Shown here in pieces: positions 46,047 to 55,893 of a stretch of 64,000 nt of DNA (its first letter is position 1; every line of letters starts with the position of its first letter). This stretch comes from an uncultured Tateyamaria sp. Lineage in GTDB: Bacteria; Pseudomonadota; Alphaproteobacteria; Rhodobacterales; Rhodobacteraceae. Location: the NCBI GenBank assembly GCA_947501275.1, contig CANMVD010000001.1, positions 496,001-560,000 on the forward strand, given 5' to 3'. The notes beneath the pieces were generated by a model. It was not told the origin of the DNA and made no database searches. It was given only the letters and a program-made list of their open reading frames with translations. The position numbers and the translations under genes were made by a program.

Positions 46047-47207
46047 ATGTCGGATATCGCCGTTTCCAAACCATGGCTCGCGTCCATGCGCCTGCGCGCC
46101 ATGATTGTGACGGGCATGATCATGTTCCTGTTCATCAGCATGCATTTGGCGAACCTGGCGCTTGGATTGATTTCCGTTCAGGTCATGGAAGACTGGCGTT
46201 GGACTCTCACCGGGGTCTGGACGTCGTTCCCGCCGCTGAAAATGGCATTATCGGTGTCACTGGCGGTGCATTTTCTTTTGGCGCTGCTGTCACTCTTTCT
46301 CCGCAACACATTGCGTGTGCCTGCCTATGACATGGCGCAGATGGTTGCCGGGGTGATGATCATCCCCCTCTTGGCGCCGCATGTTTTTGGCGTCATGGCC
46401 GCAGAGGAGCTTGGGCTGCGCACCAATTATGCACTGGTGCTGAACCATTTCTGGGTCGTTTCGCCAGCCGCCGGATTGATGCAGATTGTGATGCTCGTAG
46501 TTGCCTGGATACACGGGGCAATTGGCGTGTTCACATGGTTGCAGTCCCGCGACGGGTCCGCCCGTGTCATGCGGGTGTTTTACCCGTTCGTCGTTGCATT
46601 GCCGATCCTTGCGATGCTGGGATATGTCGAGGCTGGACGGCAGGTCATCCCCGTTGACGAAGGTGGGGCGGGATTTGTTTTGCAAGATGACCCAAACGCT
46701 GATGGCCCAGCGGTTGCTGCCGAAGACATTCCGGGCATTATAGCAAAGGCGGAGGATCGCGCAGAGATCGCTACGCGCGTATCTCTGGGCCTCGTGCTGC
46801 TGGCGCTTGCTGCCCGTTGGGTGCGTCTGCGCCGAATTCCGTCTGGCCGGGTGCGCGTGACCTACATAGGCGCGCGTGCAGCGACATTCGAGGCCGATCC
46901 GGGTATGAGTTTGCTGGAAATGGCCCGCGCGCATGACGTGCCACATGCAAGCGTTTGCCGTGGACGCGGCAGATGCGGTACCTGTCGGGTGCGCGTCCTG
47001 TCTGGAGATGCACATTTGCCCGATCCGACGGACATTGAGGCGCAGGTATTGCAGCGGTGGAACGCTGGTCCGGACGAGCGTTTGGCCTGCCAAATCAAGC
47101 CAACTGACGGCACGCTTGAAGTGGCCCGGGTGATTGAGGCGGACTACTCCAATCTGGACTACTCAGAAACCAAGCGGGCGACCAACGCGCCTGCGGGGGT
47201 TGCCTGA
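46047..47207 (+). CDS. Membrane protein with C-terminal [2Fe-2S] ferredoxin domain
   Basis: 386 residues. About five helices in the first 200 residues carry several membrane histidines (e.g. SMHLANLA, AVHFLLALL, WIHGAIGV), as in di-haem cytochrome b or SdhC-like bundles, and a sixth helix lies at about 240-258. The last 120 residues are a plant-type ferredoxin: CRGRGRCGTC (C-x5-C-x2-C) and a fourth Cys in RLACQIKP. In relatives I recall, this head is fused to a class III cyclase; here it ends without one. It overlaps the MscS gene by four bases. Redox sensing linked to channel function is a guess. Confidence 0.75.
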   Translation: MSDIAVSKPWLASMRLRAMIVTGMIMFLFISMHLANLALGLISVQVMEDWRWTLTGVWTSFPPLKMALSVSLAVHFLLALLSLFLRNTLRVPAYDMAQMVAGVMIIPLLAPHVFGVMAAEELGLRTNYALVLNHFWVVSPAAGLMQIVMLVVAWIHGAIGVFTWLQSRDGSARVMRVFYPFVVALPILAMLGYVEAGRQVIPVDEGGAGFVLQDDPNADGPAVAAEDIPGIIAKAEDRAEIATRVSLGLVLLALAARWVRLRRIPSGRVRVTYIGARAATFEADPGMSLLEMARAHDVPHASVCRGRGRCGTCRVRVLSGDAHLPDPTDIEAQVLQRWNAGPDERLACQIKPTDGTLEVARVIEADYSNLDYSETKRATNAPAGVA

Positions 47208-49510
47208 TGGACTGGTTGCGCCGGTTCGCTCTCATTCTGGCAGTGCTGGTGAGCGCAGGCACCGCGTCAGCGCAATTTGTGCCTACAACAGGCAACTCTA
47301 ACGCGCCAACCACGGCCGCACCCTCACCAAATGACGTCCGTGAGTTTCTGCGCTTGCTAGGCGATCCGACCATTCAGGCGTGGATCGCTGATAGTGCCAA
47401 TCCCGATGGAACGCTCGACAGCGGACCTGCCCTGACGCTGCGCGAACAGATGGATGCGCAACTTGCTCGGATCGGTGAACGCGCTCGGTCGCTGGCGCTG
47501 GCATGGCAGGTGCTGCCACAAATGCCATCGGTTCTGAGCGACGTTTGGGTCACCGAACTGACACATGCGCAAAAGGTGCGATCGGTCACCTATATCCTGA
47601 TCTTCCTTCTGATCGGTTTTGGCCTTGAATGGTTGTACCGACAGACGCTGCGATACCCGCTGTTGCGCATCGAACAAGCCCCTAAGGACGCACCATCGCA
47701 AAAGCTGCTGGGTGCGTTGTTGCGCGCGGCAATTATCTTTGCGGGACTTGGCATCTTTGCCATTGGCAGCATCGGAGCCTTTGACAGCTTCGACTGGCAT
47801 CCGCTGGTCGAAAGCCTCGTTCTGGACCTCTTGGTTTCGGTTCTTCTGTTTCGTGTGCTGACCACGATTTCGCTCTTTTTTCAGGCACCTCGAGCGCCTG
47901 AGTTGCGGCTTGTCCCTTATGGAACAGCGGCCGCGCAATTCCTGCACCGGATTGTACAGGTCATGGCGTTTGCGATCGTGGCAGCCTTTGCCTTGTCCTA
48001 CATGCTGAGCCGCGTTGTCGAAGAACATGAAGTGGACCTCGACAGCAGCCTCGCCACGGTTGCTCTTGCCCAAACGGTTGTCCTGGCGCTTTTTGTCGTG
48101 CTCGTGAGCTGGGTTTGCATTTGGATCACCTTCCGGCGACTTCCTTCGCTGTGCAACATAGAGGGCTCATCCAAAGCGCTCCTGATCTGGCGCAACTTTC
48201 TGATTATCCTAGTAGGTGTTGTGTTCGCGCTATGGCTGACGGGTCTCTTTGGGGTGATGTGGGCCGTCCTGATCGTCGGGCTGGCTGTACCCGGACTGCG
48301 GCTGATGCGGGCATGGATCGATCACTTCTTTGACCAATCAACAACTGCCCTGCATGACGCGCACATGGCCGAAGCACAGGCGGCGTTGGATGCATTTGAT
48401 CGCGCAGAGGGCTTTGGCGAACTCGAAGACGGCGAACCGCAACCCGAAACGCCCGAATTTGCCGACCCTTACGCGGCGACGCGGCCCATCGTTCAACGCG
48501 GTGCTCGGTTTTTGTTCCTCATTTCGGCTGTGCTGATGCTGTCATGGGCGTGGGGCGTCAGTGTGTTGGATCTATCATCGGACCAATCGATCATGGGCCG
48601 GGTGCTTGAGGTTCTGATCGACAGCATTGTCGCACTGCTTTTGGCGGACCTCGTTTGGACATGGGCCAAAACGGTGATCGACAAGCGAATTGCGGATTAT
48701 GAACCCCCAGTGGACGGACAGGCACCGGGTCCCGAAGCTCGGATGATCACGTTGCTGCCTCTTTTGCGTACAATCCTATTGGTGACGCTGCTGATTATGG
48801 TTGTGCTCAGTGTCTTGGCAGCGGCAGGTGTAAACATCGCGCCGATCCTTGCAGGTGCGGGCATTGTCGGGATTGCCATCGGCTTTGGCACGCAATCGTT
48901 GGTGCGGGATATCGTGGCGGGCATCTTCTTTCTTATCGACGACGCGTTCCGCCTTGGGGAATACATCGAGGTGGGTGACCTCATGGGCACTGTCGAAAGC
49001 ATTTCGATCCGGTCCATGCGTATCCGTCACCATCGCGGCAAGGTGCACACCGTCCCATACGGAGAACTCAAGAGCCTAACCAACCACAGCCGTGACTGGG
49101 TGATCATGAAGCTCGAATTCCGCGTGCCGTTCGATACCGACCTGCAGTTGGTCAAGAAATTGGTGAAGAAAGTGGGCGCGGAGCTTCAGGCGAACGAGCA
49201 TTACGGCCAATCCATCTTGAGTACCTTGAAGTCGCAAGGTGTAAGGCGGATGGAAGAATTCAATATGGTTGTTGGCGTCAAGTTCATGACCAAGCCGGGC
49301 GAACAATGGCTCGTGCGGCGCGACGCCTACCAAAAGGTACGTGACGCTTTCGAAGCGAATGGTATTCGAATGGCCGAACGCAATGTGAAGGTCGAAATAG
49401 ACGGCGGGGACTACCTGACCGATGCGCAACGCAACGCGGTCGCTGGTGCGGCTCAAGAGGCGGTACAGGGACCAACTGGGCCAAAAGCAGCGATTCCGGA
49501 CGAACCTTGA
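47207..49510 (+). CDS. Large MscS-family mechanosensitive channel
   Basis: 767 residues. A signal peptide (ILAVLVSAGTASA), then a periplasmic helical domain, about ten helices, and a C-terminal MscS core. The pore region is IAPILAGAGIVGIAIGFGTQSLVRDIVAGIF with the Gly/Ala-packing pattern, followed by IEVGDLMGTVESISIRSMRIR HHRGKVHTVPYGELKSLTNH. It is much longer than MscS itself and resembles the MscK/YbiO type. It is coupled to the ferredoxin-membrane gene by ATGA. It should release solutes on hypo-osmotic shock. Confidence 0.9.
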   Translation: MDWLRRFALILAVLVSAGTASAQFVPTTGNSNAPTTAAPSPNDVREFLRLLGDPTIQAWIADSANPDGTLDSGPALTLREQMDAQLARIGERARSLALAWQVLPQMPSVLSDVWVTELTHAQKVRSVTYILIFLLIGFGLEWLYRQTLRYPLLRIEQAPKDAPSQKLLGALLRAAIIFAGLGIFAIGSIGAFDSFDWHPLVESLVLDLLVSVLLFRVLTTISLFFQAPRAPELRLVPYGTAAAQFLHRIVQVMAFAIVAAFALSYMLSRVVEEHEVDLDSSLATVALAQTVVLALFVVLVSWVCIWITFRRLPSLCNIEGSSKALLIWRNFLIILVGVVFALWLTGLFGVMWAVLIVGLAVPGLRLMRAWIDHFFDQSTTALHDAHMAEAQAALDAFDRAEGFGELEDGEPQPETPEFADPYAATRPIVQRGARFLFLISAVLMLSWAWGVSVLDLSSDQSIMGRVLEVLIDSIVALLLADLVWTWAKTVIDKRIADYEPPVDGQAPGPEARMITLLPLLRTILLVTLLIMVVLSVLAAAGVNIAPILAGAGIVGIAIGFGTQSLVRDIVAGIFFLIDDAFRLGEYIEVGDLMGTVESISIRSMRIRHHRGKVHTVPYGELKSLTNHSRDWVIMKLEFRVPFDTDLQLVKKLVKKVGAELQANEHYGQSILSTLKSQGVRRMEEFNMVVGVKFMTKPGEQWLVRRDAYQKVRDAFEANGIRMAERNVKVEIDGGDYLTDAQRNAVAGAAQEAVQGPTGPKAAIPDEP

Positions 49511-49807
49511 TCTGCAGGCGAAGCCAAAATTGCAATGAATTCATGCTGCTCATCGCTCTAAGACAAAAACCAACTGCGCCATTGGCATTCTGGCGCAACA
49601 AACTCACCTTTGTCATGCAAACCATCAGTTCGCGACCAACCGTGGTTCGCAGGCGCGGCGAATACCTCTTTCGGCGGGCCGCATGAAGCCTACACTGTCT
49701 GGTCATCGACGAAATCGGAGGTCCCCCGACAAGCTTGCGGGCAATGAGCTATGACGTCGCCTTCCTCCGGGGTCCGAAGCTAGTCTATTCATACTCCTGA
49801 CTTCGTC
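49511..49807. other. Gene-free stretch between mscS-like gene and FAD pseudogene
   Basis: Nothing recognised; no terminator-like hairpin with T-run stands out. Confidence 0.35.
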
Positions 49808-51031
49808 TCACACATCCTCACCGTAGAGATAGAGCTTGTCACCTGACAGGATCACGGAGTGTAAATTCTCGAAGTCTTTTGGCGACATATGCCCCCAATT
49901 TGGCGTTTCAACGACCTGCATCTGGCCGATGCGGCGGCCAATTTGACTGAGTGTTTTTGCTTGCCCGCAACGTTGAGCGTCGTAGCTTTTCAGCAGGTCA
50001 GGTAAATCAGCGGCTGTGGCCGCCAGCATTTCCAAAGCCAGTGCGTCTTCCAATGCCTTTGTGGCCCCACTTGCAGTGTGTGGTCGTGTCATTGTTCCCG
50101 CATCGCCAATCAGCAGCGTGCGGTCGCTGACATACGTTTCGACAATGCTGTCGTAGATCGGTTGTATCGACACATCTTCGTGGCGGGTGTGAGCGAGGAG
50201 GTCGCGGATAGCGGGGGGGAAGTGATCGTTCAGCAGCTTCTGAAATTCGGCAAAGGCCGCTACAGTTAACACCACTTGGGGGAATGGATTCGACTCCGTT
50301 CAGCGGTTGGGCAGCAGGCCGAGGTGCGTACACCGCCCAGTTCACACGGCGTTGCCCGGGCTTGGTGCTCCCGTCAAAATTCGGGATCATGTATAGAACG
50401 CCGTGCCCGCCTTGAAAGGGGACGGTCAGCCAGGCCGTTTCTTTGTCGATCGCCTTGATCAAATGCGTGTCGGCAAGCTCGGCCTCAGGATAGTTCCCGC
50501 GCCAAAGGACATAGACTGCGTATTCCGGTTTGACGTCAGGATGCATCCGTTGGCGCACCGCAGAGTTGTATCCGTCAGCGCCTATCAGGAGATCAAATTC
50601 TCGCACCTCACCGTCTTGGAAGGTCGCAGTGACACCATTCATCGCCTCTGTGAATTCCAAGAGCATCTTGCCCTCGTAATAGATGTCATCGGAGACTGTT
50701 TCCCGCAGCGCGCGCCACAAGTTCCCCCAGTTGTTGGCAAAAGCGGGGGTTGCCTGTGTCCACAGGCGGTTTTCCTCACGACTTCCATCGGGAAACTGCC
50801 ACCAACGTAATTTCATCTCACAACTTGGAAAGTCTTTAGGGAGGTATCCCCTTTTCATCAGCGTCGCGCGCAGAGAGCCCGGAATGCCGATGCCGGACCC
50901 ACGGTCCGTCAGCCCATTTGAGATCTTTCGAATACGTTAACATCGCAGCCTGCGCGGGTCAGCGCTGTTGCTGTGGCACAGCCTGCGATGCTGCCGCCGA
51001 TAACTCCAACTCTAAAACCTTCCAGACTCAT
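49808..51031 (-). pseudogene. Frameshifted FAD-dependent monooxygenase
   Basis: Three pieces make one flavoprotein hydroxylase. From 51031: MSLEGFRVGVIGGSIAGCAT (FAD-binding GxGxxG-like). The second frame from about 50.9 kb runs LTDRGSGIGIPGSL and later REFDLLIGADGYNSAVRQRM. The third, ending at 49808, has DRTLLIGDAGTMTRPHTASG, the FAD-phosphate motif, and RGIGQM-like helices. Frameshifts lie near 50.92 kb and 50.28 kb, restoring frame. It is divergent from an intact TetR gene with tandem operators, so it was probably that regulator's target. Confidence 0.8.
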
Positions 51032-51059
51032 GCCAGCCTCCGTCGCTGAGCGTACTAAC

Positions 51060-51091
51060 TTTACCTTGTAAAAATAAATATACGCTGTAAA
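51060..51091. promoter_or_regulatory. Tandem TetR-type operators
   Basis: TTTAC-CTT-GTAAA (51060-51072, perfect) and TATAC-GCT-GTAAA (51079-51091, one mismatch) lie 19 bp apart in the 68-bp gap between the tetR-like gene and the divergent broken monooxygenase. The arrangement fits repression of both genes. Confidence 0.65.
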
Positions 51092-51099
51092 GTAAAAAG

Positions 51100-51768
51100 A
51101 TGTCCAAGCCAACGATGCGATCCAAAAAAACCAATCAACGTCGCGACTTAACGGTCGAGAAAATTGTTGAGGCGTCGCTTGTTGTTCTCAAGTCCAGCGA
51201 CCCATCCGCCCTCACAATGCGGCGGGTGGCGGACGAATGCGGTGTTTCGGCCATGGCAATTTATCATCACGTCAACGATAAGAACCAGCTCGCAACCCTC
51301 GCTGTCGACAGCCTCTTTCTTGCAGCCGCGCACGGTCCGCGTGACGGACAGAATTGGAGAGACCGCTTACTCGACTTTCTAAAGGATGTTCGGCGCCGAC
51401 TTTTGGAAACACCGGGCGCGGGCATGATATTTGTCCGTCAGGCCATCATCGGCCGCGGGACCGCCACAACAACAGAGCTGATGTTTGAATGCCTGCAAGA
51501 AGGCGGGCTTAGCGGTAGGGCTATCGCCGAAGCAAGTGATGCAATTACCATGCTGCTCATAGGATCGATTGCCAACGAACTCACCCGTCCACCGCAGATA
51601 CGTGAGGAATTGGGCAAGCAACTCGCACCCGAGGAAACCCCAATCTTACAGAAGAACATGCAGACCTATGCAACCCGAGACGGCGGCGAACGGTTCATGC
51701 TTGCGCTAGGCTGGATTCTTGATGGGGTTGTTGAAACAGTTGCAACACGATCCGACGCCAAAACCTAG
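51100..51768 (+). CDS. TetR-family regulator
   Basis: 222 residues. HTH region LTMRRVADECGVSAMAIYHHVNDKNQLATLAVDSLF; the C-terminal ligand domain follows (TetR_C-like). It diverges from the frameshifted FAD monooxygenase, with tandem palindromes in between. The regulator stays intact although its target is broken. Ligand unknown, possibly an aromatic or antibiotic-like compound given the flavoprotein. Confidence 0.9.
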   Translation: MSKPTMRSKKTNQRRDLTVEKIVEASLVVLKSSDPSALTMRRVADECGVSAMAIYHHVNDKNQLATLAVDSLFLAAAHGPRDGQNWRDRLLDFLKDVRRRLLETPGAGMIFVRQAIIGRGTATTTELMFECLQEGGLSGRAIAEASDAITMLLIGSIANELTRPPQIREELGKQLAPEETPILQKNMQTYATRDGGERFMLALGWILDGVVETVATRSDAKT

Positions 51769-52047
51769 CAGTTCATGTTGAACATTGGTGGATGGTTCGC
51801 AACTCCGTCCTTCACAGAAGACCTGCTTGGACATGCATTCTACACGCATCTTGCGAATGCCCGGAATACGGGCTGCAACTGCAGCTTCATGAAAGGTAGG
51901 TCAATGGCCGCGTTGGGCGGTAGGCGCTCCAATATGGACCCGTCGAATTGCGTCAGCATCCATGCTGGTTGAATGTAGTGATTGAGGGAAGTTAATATCA
52001 AACGGCGATGAGTTTGCGTTTTGTAATGAAATTTGCTAATCACAATC
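51769..52047. other. Stretch between TetR and LysR genes
   Basis: No gene supported. A minus-strand frame (IQPAWMLTQFDGSILERLPP near 51.9 kb) reads protein-like but is short and lacks a family match; it could be the stub of a gene lost to rearrangement. Confidence 0.3.
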
Positions 52048-52941
52048 ATGCAAAGAGACTTGGAAGTTGACCTCCTTAGATCTTTTGTTTCTGTTGCGGA
52101 ACATGAGAATTTCACGCGCGCTGCGGCCGCCATTGGCCGGACCCAAAGTGCAGTCAGTTTGCAAATCAAACGTTTGGAGGAGATCGCGGGTTGTCGCCTT
52201 TTTGATCGCAGTCGGCAATCTGTAAAAATCACCCAAAGCGGCGAAATCCTCCTTGTGCATGCCCATCGCATACTCGCGATGAATGATGTGGCCTTGGCTC
52301 AGTTGATGCAGCCTGAAGCCGCAGGTTTGGTTCGGATTGGCGCGCCCGATGACTATGCCACCTATCTCTTGCCTGACGTGTTGGAGGCGTTCTCCAATGC
52401 GAACCCACGCATACGGTTTGAAGTGACTTGCGACAACGGTGTCGACCTGTTGAAAATGCAGCATCAGGGGCAGTTGGATATCGTGATTGCTACACATCCG
52501 GTTGATGATCTGTCAGGTGAGGTTGCCCGATACGAACCTCTGCACTGGGTCGCGGGTCAGGTGCCGTATCTTGATCCTGTCGAACCCCTTTCACTGGTCT
52601 TGTTCCCGCAAGGCTGCGTTTGCCGACATGTCGCATTGAGGGCTTTGAGCGGCACCGGTCGTGAATGGAACATTGCATATTCCACGCGCAGCATTGGGTT
52701 GATGGAAAACGCACTTCTAAAGGGATCAGGGGTTTCGGTGATGGAACGTGCTATCATCCCAAATTCGCTAACAATTGTTGATGGAACAAATGGCCTACCA
52801 CCGTTGGGGCAAGTTGCCATATGCGTCCATCGAAGTCAGAAAACTGCCCAAGCACATGTAAGTCTGGCTGCTGATTTCATCCTCTCAAGACTGCAACAAG
52901 GGCCCGTAGACCTGCGAACGCCAAGGAAGTTGGCTTCATAG
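52048..52941 (+). CDS. LysR-family regulator
   Basis: 297 residues. HTH: LLRSFVSVAEHENFTRAAAAIGRTQSAVSLQIKRLEEIAGCRLFDR. ATG at 52048 is preferred over TTG at 52033. The C-terminal effector domain is shorter than usual, and ends in a basic RTPRKL. It lies upstream of a small ORF and a LysE-type exporter on the same strand, 260 bp away. Confidence 0.88.
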   Translation: MQRDLEVDLLRSFVSVAEHENFTRAAAAIGRTQSAVSLQIKRLEEIAGCRLFDRSRQSVKITQSGEILLVHAHRILAMNDVALAQLMQPEAAGLVRIGAPDDYATYLLPDVLEAFSNANPRIRFEVTCDNGVDLLKMQHQGQLDIVIATHPVDDLSGEVARYEPLHWVAGQVPYLDPVEPLSLVLFPQGCVCRHVALRALSGTGREWNIAYSTRSIGLMENALLKGSGVSVMERAIIPNSLTIVDGTNGLPPLGQVAICVHRSQKTAQAHVSLAADFILSRLQQGPVDLRTPRKLAS

Positions 52942-53201
52942 GGTTTTATACGGCTCTAGGAGTGAGGGACTTTGCCTTTACGCAATGGCAGCGATGCGCA
53001 GCCCATAGATCTCCAAAGGATCACTGCTCCGACGACTTCCCACTGACCGTGGCATCCACGGTGTGTGAAACCGGGTGTCTTTAGCGTGACGCTCTTCCTA
53101 GATGCGTGACGGTATATTCGGTATACTCATCAAACGCATAAACATAACTCGTTTTTCGAATGACAAGTGGCTTCCTAGACTGTGGTTAGGAGGACTACCC
53201 G

Positions 53202-53369
53202 ATGATCCAGATACTTGCAGGCGCGATGATGGTCGCGGCACGTGTAAAAGAACCTGACCCTGACTTTGCAGAAGTGGATATGCCTGGCCCTACCCAATCT
53301 GATCTGTCGAACAAGCGACCCCGTAAGCGAAAACTCTGGCGCTTTGGGAGGCAAGACAATGATGTATGA
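53202..53369 (+). CDS. Small ORF with strong RBS, overlapping the LysE gene start
   Basis: 55 codons with AGGAGG eight bases before the ATG. The product has a short hydrophobic start (MIQILAGAMMVAARV), an acidic middle and a basic end (KRPRKRKLWRFGRQDND). It overlaps the LysE-type gene start by 11 bases in another frame, so the two are probably coupled. No family recognised. It may be a leader peptide or a short regulatory protein. Confidence 0.45.
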   Translation: MIQILAGAMMVAARVKEPDPDFAEVDMPGPTQSDLSNKRPRKRKLWRFGRQDNDV

Positions 53370-53988
53370 GACACTCTCGACATTCGCCTTGGCCTGGGGG
53401 GCCTTCGCTATCGCAGCTCTCTCGCCCGGGCCGAATATGCTCGCAGTGGCATCAAGGTCACTCGGAGCAGGCCGGCTTTCGGGGCAGTTTGTTGCCCTCG
53501 GAATAGCTTTTGGCGCGTTTGTTTGGGCGATGTTTGCGGTGATCGGGCTTGATCAAGTGTTTACCCGATTTCCGAAACTTCCTGTGGTTCTGGGCACGGT
53601 TGGCGGCGCTTACTTGATCTATTTAGGTGTAAAGGGGATTAGGTCCGCTCTAATTCACAAGAGAACAACCGTTGGCGAGGCCAAGACCGCGAGCCGGACG
53701 GAGGACCTCCGTCATGGGTTGCTGGTGACATTGACCAATCCCAAAGTTGGATTGCTGTGGATTTCATTGTCGCTGCTCGTGACTTCAGCGGCGAACACGG
53801 CAGGTTCAAAGCTTGTCTTTGCCGGTGGCGCTGCAGTGCTGGCCTACATAATCTACGGCGGCTACGGCATATTCTTTTCGAGCGGGATTGCCCGAACGGC
53901 ATTTCACCGGTTCAGTCGAATTGCCGATGCGGCATTTGGGCTAACGTTCTGTGCGTTTGGCGTCGGGATGATCTGGACCTTGATGTGA
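53359..53988 (+). CDS. LysE/RhtB family exporter
   Basis: 209 residues, about six helices. FAIAALSPGPNMLAVASRSLGAGR is the family signature, and VTLTNPKVGLLWISL follows. These proteins export amino acids or derivatives. ATG at 53359 has GGGAGG upstream; it overlaps the small ORF at 53202. A LysR gene lies upstream and may control it. Confidence 0.9.
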   Translation: MMYETLSTFALAWGAFAIAALSPGPNMLAVASRSLGAGRLSGQFVALGIAFGAFVWAMFAVIGLDQVFTRFPKLPVVLGTVGGAYLIYLGVKGIRSALIHKRTTVGEAKTASRTEDLRHGLLVTLTNPKVGLLWISLSLLVTSAANTAGSKLVFAGGAAVLAYIIYGGYGIFFSSGIARTAFHRFSRIADAAFGLTFCAFGVGMIWTLM

Positions 53989-54002
53989 AGTCTGACGGGA
54001 CC

Positions 54003-54875
54003 TCAGTCATGTGGCCTTTGCCTCACGGATAGAGCACCGCAGGCGAGGATCCCTCCGATCCCCAACGCCGTCCAAAAGTTCGGCGGATCGCCGAACCACA
54101 TTATGTCGATCAAAACGGTGTATACCAGTGAGGAGAAAAAGAACGGTGCCAAAATCGGGGTCGATACCAAGCCTGCCGCCGTCAGGAAACAGATCTGGCC
54201 GAGGACAGCAGCAGCAGCCAGAACCAGCAATAGGCTTACTTGCTGCAGGTTTGGAATGGCCAGGTCGTTGACGATCAAAAGGATCGTGCCCGACAACACC
54301 GCGCCCAAAAGATTGCTGACGAACAAGACAGCTGTCTTACTGTCCTGCCCTTTAGCAAGGTAACGCAGCAAAACCAGCTCCAGCCCCATGCAGGCTGCTG
54401 ACGCTAGGCCCATGAGGGTACCGAGAAGAGATGCGCCTGATGCCGGTTGCAAAATGGACCAAACCCCGCCCAGCCCGAAGACGAGTGCGACCTTGAGCCG
54501 TCCATCCGCGCGCTCGTGCAACAGCAGGGCAGACAAGATCATTGCGAACGCTGGAGCAAGCAATCCCAGAGCGCTTGCCAGCGTCAACGGGATCAACTGA
54601 ACCGCGGCAAACATCAGGAAAATTCCGCCAAATCCTGCTGAGGTGCGCACCAAATAGGGTGTGAACGACGTGATCGGCAACCGCCCCCGCGTGAAACGTA
54701 CAAAGGGCAAGATCAGAAGCACCGCAATAGCATAGCGCGAAAAGGTGATCTGCATCGCTTGCAGGCCCTCAATTGCTCCGGGTGCGTGCCCCACCTGCTT
54801 TGCGAATGCGTTCATCAAGGTGAAGCAAAGTGTTCCCGCTAGCATCAAACCGGCTGCAAACAACGTTTGTGACAC
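54003..54875 (-). CDS. DMT-superfamily (EamA) transporter
   Basis: 290 residues with two EamA repeats, about ten helices. Start GTG at 54875, two bases after the stop of the preceding EamA gene, with GAAGGG upstream; the frame continues to 54905 without support. The first repeat includes FGGIFLMFAAVQLIPLTLASALGLLAP, the second GLVSTPILAPFFFSSLVYTVLID. Substrate unknown; likely the second half of a coupled pair. Confidence 0.85.
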   Translation of the reverse strand: MSQTLFAAGLMLAGTLCFTLMNAFAKQVGHAPGAIEGLQAMQITFSRYAIAVLLILPFVRFTRGRLPITSFTPYLVRTSAGFGGIFLMFAAVQLIPLTLASALGLLAPAFAMILSALLLHERADGRLKVALVFGLGGVWSILQPASGASLLGTLMGLASAACMGLELVLLRYLAKGQDSKTAVLFVSNLLGAVLSGTILLIVNDLAIPNLQQVSLLLVLAAAAVLGQICFLTAAGLVSTPILAPFFFSSLVYTVLIDIMWFGDPPNFWTALGIGGILACGALSVRQRPHD

Positions 54876-54876
54876 G

Positions 54877-55818
54877 TTAGCCCTTCGCTTCGGCAGCCGG
54901 TGCACTGCTTCGGCTGACCCGCAAGGATATCAACCCGGCAAGCACGATCAGGCCCAAGCCCAGACAGGTCAGACCCCTTGGCCAATCATCGAAAAGCACG
55001 ATACTCAGCAACGCCGCAAAGAGTAGGTAGCAGTAGTCAAATGCGGCGATAACTTCTGTTCGCTTGGACTGATATGCCCGGGCAAGCCCCACACTGACGC
55101 AAAGGAAGAGCGCAGCCAACAGGATCACCAAAAGCAGGTTTGCGAGCGAAAGTTCCGACCATCGTCCAAACAGAAATGGATAATCAGGCAAGGAGGTGCT
55201 GGGCATCCAGGCGACGAAAATGCTGGCGAGACCGCCGCACCCCAACAGAGTGACATTCAGCGCAAAACCCAACACTACAGGGTGTTCGTTTGCGCACTTG
55301 GCAGATGTGACAGTTGCCGCAAGCGCATAGAGCAGGGCCGCGGAAAGAGGGATCAAGCTAAACCAGTCAAAGCCGTCCGCATTGGGTTGCAGAACGAACC
55401 CGACGCCGATCAGTCCAAGCAAAATTGCGCCCCACTGAGCTGCGCTGACGCCGCGTTTCAAAATCAGCGCTGACAGGGCCGTAATGAAGAATGGGCCAGT
55501 GTACAAAGCGGCGGCAAGAACAGACAGGCTCAGCATTGGAATTGCGATGTAGATCGCAAGATACATCGCCATCAGCAGCAATCCGCGTAGATAAGCCCAG
55601 AATGTAGTTTGAGGCCGCAGACGCCCACGGCGGATGATCATCAGAACCGGCAGCACAAAGAGTGACCGAAGCACATATACCTGCCACAGCGACATGTCCG
55701 AGGACATCAGCTTGATCAAGGCATCGGTCAGGGCCATGGCAAACACGGTGACGATAATCACAAGGATTGAGACGACTTCGAATTTGTCAGACCAGGGCGA
55801 GGCATTTGAACGGATCAT
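54877..55818 (-). CDS. DMT-superfamily (EamA) transporter
   Basis: 313 residues, two EamA repeats, about ten helices (e.g. YIAIPMLSLSVLAAALYTGPFFITALSALIL in the first). It is coupled to the EamA gene downstream (54003) and divergent from a LysR gene across 75 bp. Two adjacent EamA genes may act as a heteromeric pair, or as separate carriers of related metabolites. Confidence 0.87.
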   Translation of the reverse strand: MIRSNASPWSDKFEVVSILVIIVTVFAMALTDALIKLMSSDMSLWQVYVLRSLFVLPVLMIIRRGRLRPQTTFWAYLRGLLLMAMYLAIYIAIPMLSLSVLAAALYTGPFFITALSALILKRGVSAAQWGAILLGLIGVGFVLQPNADGFDWFSLIPLSAALLYALAATVTSAKCANEHPVVLGFALNVTLLGCGGLASIFVAWMPSTSLPDYPFLFGRWSELSLANLLLVILLAALFLCVSVGLARAYQSKRTEVIAAFDYCYLLFAALLSIVLFDDWPRGLTCLGLGLIVLAGLISLRVSRSSAPAAEAKG

Positions 55819-55893
55819 GTCCAGATCATCGCACTGGAAAATTTAATCGATAAGGTATAATAAAAGAACTAAATTATTCGAAATGAACGAACA

